Assembly (NCBI GenBank): GCA_001412425.1
Contig: LKUH01000550.1
Location: forward strand, 1-8,281
Source of the DNA: Candidatus Cloacimonas sp. SDB
Lineage (GTDB): Bacteria; Cloacimonadota; Cloacimonadia; Cloacimonadales; TCS61
Direction of reading: 5' to 3'
Length of the DNA: 8,281 bases
The stretch's first letter is position 1; every line of letters starts with the position of its first letter. Under the pieces are notes generated by a model, which was given only the letters and a program-made list of their open reading frames with translations, did no database searches and had not been told where the DNA came from. Shown one piece after another: positions 5,992 to 8,281 of the stretch. A program made the translations under genes and the position numbers.

Positions 5992-7380
5992 ATGAGAGAT
6001 TTTCAAAATAATATCGACACTTCAGATTGGAAAGAAATTAGTATTGAATATTTAGATGATTATATTAATTTAAGAGTACCACCTGTATGTGAGACGCTAC
6101 AATTAAAACCCACTCCTCCTTTAGAGAACGTGAAATCAAAAATAGAAAAAGCCTTTGATCTTCCCATTAATAGTAATACGATAGAGGAAATTATTCAATC
6201 ACAAAATAAACCAGTTGATGAAGTTACCGTATCAATTGCTGTTTCTGACAATACGCGTCCGGTACCTTATAATTGTAAGGATGATGGTAATATTCTTTCA
6301 CCAATACTATCCAGATTGGAGAGAGCAGGGGTAGCAAGAGAGAATATAAAAATTATTATAGGAACAGGTACTCATGCACACACTTCTGAATTGTGGAGAA
6401 AGAGAACTTTTGGAGAAAAGGTGTTTAACAGTTACCAGTTAATTGATCATGATTGTAATTCCAGTGATTTAATTTCAATTGGAGAAGTAATGGGAGTACC
6501 AGTTCAGATTGATAGCAATTTCATTCAAGCCGATGTCCATATTGTAACTGGTCTAGTTGAATCACATTTCATGGCCGGGGCATCAGGTGGAAGAAAAGCG
6601 ATATGTCCTGGAATGGTAAACCTTAAAGCAACACAGGTTTTCCATGGGCCTGAATTTATGAATAATAAAAATGCTGACAATCTTATATTTGAAAATAATC
6701 CTTGCCATGAATTTGCATTAGAAGTTGCTAAAAGAGTAGGTGTAGATTTTAACGTGAATGTGTTGATTAATGGAGAACATCAGGTTTGTGGCATTTATAC
6801 CGGTGATTTAGAGCAATCTCATCAAAAAGCAGTGGAACAGTTAAAAGACTTTTCCCTTGTTAAAATTGATAAGGAATATGATATTGTATTAACTCACGGA
6901 GGAAAAGGTGCGGTCAATCATTATCAGTCAATAAAAGGTGCCTGGGGCGCAATGCCCGCATTAAAAAAAGATGGGTATATTATATTGTTAGCTCATAATC
7001 AGGATGAGGAACCAATAGGAAGTCAACACTACAAGAATTTAATGAAGAAATTTACAGAAGTGGGATTAGGAAATTTTTATCCTCTTATTTGTAGCGATAA
7101 GTGTGTATTTACCCATGATCAATGGGAAGTACAAAAATGGGAACAGTTTTTTGTGCGAATTGGCGGATTTAATCAGCTTGTTTATTGTACAACAAACATA
7201 TCTCCGGAAGTACTTGCTGAATTACCAGGCAAGAGCGGGTATGATTTTATTACAAATTCTCAAGAAGATATTCGTACAATGTTACAAAATGTTATTTATG
7301 ATTGTTTTACAAAAAAGAAAAACCCAACAATGGCTTTTATAAAGGAAGGGCCATATGTTGTTTTAAGAAAGAATATATAG
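5992..7380 (+). CDS. larA: LarA-family nickel-pincer racemase/epimerase (DUF2088), 2-hydroxy-acid type
   Basis: Member of the lactate racemase LarA family, which uses the nickel-pincer (NPN) cofactor to invert the 2-hydroxy carbon of hydroxy acids by hydride transfer. Length 462 residues, slightly longer than LarA. Catalytic residues known from LarA are all matched: SDNTRP (85-90; Asp86, Arg89), GTGTH (His128), ESHFMAGASGGRKAICPG (190-207) with His192 and Lys202, the lysine that carries the cofactor, FHGP with His218, and YQSIK (311-315) with Gln312 and Lys315. I choose ATG 5992 because AGGAG (5981-5985) lies 6 bases upstream; the frame is open to a TTG at 5959, but that lies inside the hairpin. 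No larB, larC or larE cofactor genes are visible, so the cofactor must come from elsewhere. Family members act on lactate, malate, gluconate and other hydroxy acids; next to aldolases and a dehydratase, a sugar acid or longer hydroxy acid seems more likely than lactate (inference). The symbol is at family level only. Confidence 0.9.
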   Translation: MRDFQNNIDTSDWKEISIEYLDDYINLRVPPVCETLQLKPTPPLENVKSKIEKAFDLPINSNTIEEIIQSQNKPVDEVTVSIAVSDNTRPVPYNCKDDGNILSPILSRLERAGVARENIKIIIGTGTHAHTSELWRKRTFGEKVFNSYQLIDHDCNSSDLISIGEVMGVPVQIDSNFIQADVHIVTGLVESHFMAGASGGRKAICPGMVNLKATQVFHGPEFMNNKNADNLIFENNPCHEFALEVAKRVGVDFNVNVLINGEHQVCGIYTGDLEQSHQKAVEQLKDFSLVKIDKEYDIVLTHGGKGAVNHYQSIKGAWGAMPALKKDGYIILLAHNQDEEPIGSQHYKNLMKKFTEVGLGNFYPLICSDKCVFTHDQWEVQKWEQFFVRIGGFNQLVYCTTNISPEVLAELPGKSGYDFITNSQEDIRTMLQNVIYDCFTKKKNPTMAFIKEGPYVVLRKNI

Positions 7381-7416
7381 TTTTAGAAATAGAGTGCTTA
7401 TCAGCTTTATTAGTAT

Positions 7417-7459
7417 AGATTGTATTTATGATCTCATAAATTCAATTTCTGAATCTATA
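7417..7459 (+). repeat. AT-rich inverted repeat between the LarA-like and AcnX-like genes
   Basis: ATTTATG (7424-7430) and CATAAAT (7435-7441) form a perfect stem with a 4-base loop. It can extend outward past one T-T mismatch through 7417-7422 with 7443-7448. An alternative outer pairing, TATAGATT (7414-7421) with AATCTATA (7452-7459), is also perfect. No T-run follows. A TATAAT occurs at 7456-7461 but lacks a -35 partner. It may be a message-stability hairpin in a 110-base intergenic gap. Confidence 0.4.
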
Positions 7460-7490
7460 ATAAGGTTATTAATGGAAGGAAATGTTGTAG

Positions 7491-8281
7491 ATGTATTTAA
7501 ATGAGGAAGAGAAAAAGATACTAAATGGCGATTTTGGCCCTGGGGCAAAAAAAGCCTTAGAAATACTTATTGGGATGGGAAATGCACGAGGAGCTGAAAG
7601 GATGGTAGAAATAAGCTATGCTCATTTAATGCCTCCTGATGTTATGTTCTTCCCGTATGGGAAACAAGGCCAATGGGGACAAGAACTAATGCAAGATTTG
7701 ATAGAAGGAGTTAGCAAATTACGTGTACCGGCTACTATCGAGCCTAAATTTGTTGATTTGAAAATAGCCGAAAAATTAGAGTTCTCCGATAGAGAAATTG
7801 AAGAAATAAATAATATAATGGGGCGAGCTGTAGATTTTTATGAAAAATTAGGAATTATTCCTACATATTCTGCAATGCCTTTTTTTGTTTATCCGGGTAA
7901 ATTAAACCAGCATGTAAGTATTGCAGAATCCATTTCAATATTGTGGTATAATACAATGTTTGGTTCTCGTTGTGAAAGGGATGATGGTGTTGTCTCACTA
8001 TCAGCAGCGATTACCGGAAGAGTTCCATTGATTGGAATGCATAGAAAAGAAGAAAGATATGCTCAAGTAGTTGTAAGATTGAAAGATGAATTAAACTTAT
8101 CTCAATTTACTGATGCTGATTTTGATGCCCTTAGTTTAGCTATTAGCCGTAGAACTAAAGAGAAAATCCCTGTTATTACTAACTTTCCTCGAGAAATTGG
8201 CAGTAATTATACCAAGCTCAAACATTTATTGGCAACAATTGCTGTTGAATCAGGCTTACCCCTTCTTCATATGGTTGGCAT
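7491..8281 (+). CDS. Aconitase X (AcnX, DUF521) catalytic-domain protein, 3' end cut off; dehydratase
   Basis: Large domain of the aconitase X group, hydro-lyases of the aconitase superfamily; described members dehydrate cis-3-hydroxy-L-proline (bacteria) or mevalonate 5-phosphate (archaea). The frame is open to the window edge, giving 263 residues, roughly the first two thirds of the domain. Matches seen: MYLNEEEKKILNGDFGPG at the N-terminus, GNARGAERMVEIS (30-42), RVPATIEP (78-85), and HVSIAESI (141-148) followed by NTMFGSRCERDDG (154-166) and SAAITGRVP (171-179). The Cys-bearing TCTPY stretch of the family reads PTYSAMPFF (124-132) here, without cysteine; the only cysteine in the visible part is Cys161. 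This could change or abolish an iron-sulfur cluster. Start: ATG directly after an in-frame TAG (7488-7490), with GGAAGGA (7474-7480) 10 bases upstream. The small AcnX domain (DUF126) would be expected downstream or fused at the missing end. Likely co-transcribed with the LarA-like gene. Substrate unknown. Confidence 0.82.
   Translation, partial: MYLNEEEKKILNGDFGPGAKKALEILIGMGNARGAERMVEISYAHLMPPDVMFFPYGKQGQWGQELMQDLIEGVSKLRVPATIEPKFVDLKIAEKLEFSDREIEEINNIMGRAVDFYEKLGIIPTYSAMPFFVYPGKLNQHVSIAESISILWYNTMFGSRCERDDGVVSLSAAITGRVPLIGMHRKEERYAQVVVRLKDELNLSQFTDADFDALSLAISRRTKEKIPVITNFPREIGSNYTKLKHLLATIAVESGLPLLHMVG

Noticed and set aside
5764..6006. 80-codon minus-strand frame across the AOR/LarA-like gap
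   Set aside because: It covers the end of AOR and the palindrome, is AT-driven, and shows no recognisable domain.
1..8281. CRISPR arrays, tRNA or rRNA genes, insertion sequences and transposases
   Set aside because: No regularly spaced repeats, no tRNA- or rRNA-like sequence and no transposase motifs or flanking inverted repeats were seen on either strand.

Overview
The window is an accessory catabolic region from an anaerobic bacterium. Three things suggest this: a tungsten/molybdenum-type aldehyde:ferredoxin oxidoreductase (AOR), a LarA-family (nickel-pincer) racemase, and low-GC coding sequence rich in AGA/ATA/TTA codons with strong AGGAGG-type ribosome binding sites. The style fits a low-GC Firmicute or a similar anaerobic lineage, but the species cannot be fixed from the sequence. 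All genes read on the + strand, and no convincing minus-strand gene was found.

Layout. Positions 2-1608 hold the last two membrane subunits of a TRAP transporter: DctQ, cut by the window's left edge, and DctM, complete and overlapping DctQ by 4 bases. These genes are clearly richer in G+C than everything after them (hand count: 31 of 60 at 541-600 against 17 of 60 at 2221-2280). The switch comes just after the dctM stop codon, where a strong Shine-Dalgarno sequence with no gene behind it remains. After an AT-rich spacer come two aldolases of different mechanism: an HpcH/HpaI-family (pyruvate-type, metal-dependent) aldolase at 1802-2599 and a class II ketose-bisphosphate aldolase at 2691-3539. 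A 465-base gap follows. It contains a weak hairpin, then a good extended -10 promoter (3738-3766), then a structured leader (about 3782-3940) that I read as a Moco/Tuco-type riboswitch. Next are the AOR gene (4005-5867), a long hairpin, a LarA-family gene (5992-7380), and a gene with an aconitase X (AcnX) catalytic domain that runs off the right edge (7491-8281).

Working model (inference): this is a gene set for importing and breaking down a hydroxy acid or sugar acid. The TRAP system would import an organic acid. The LarA-like enzyme would invert a 2-hydroxy centre, and the AcnX-like enzyme would remove water. The aldolases would split the carbon chain to pyruvate or dihydroxyacetone phosphate plus an aldehyde. 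AOR would oxidise the aldehyde to an acid with reduction of ferredoxin. I know of no described pathway that combines these families. The substrate is not visible in the sequence, and membership of the TRAP genes in the same system is doubtful because of the composition break.
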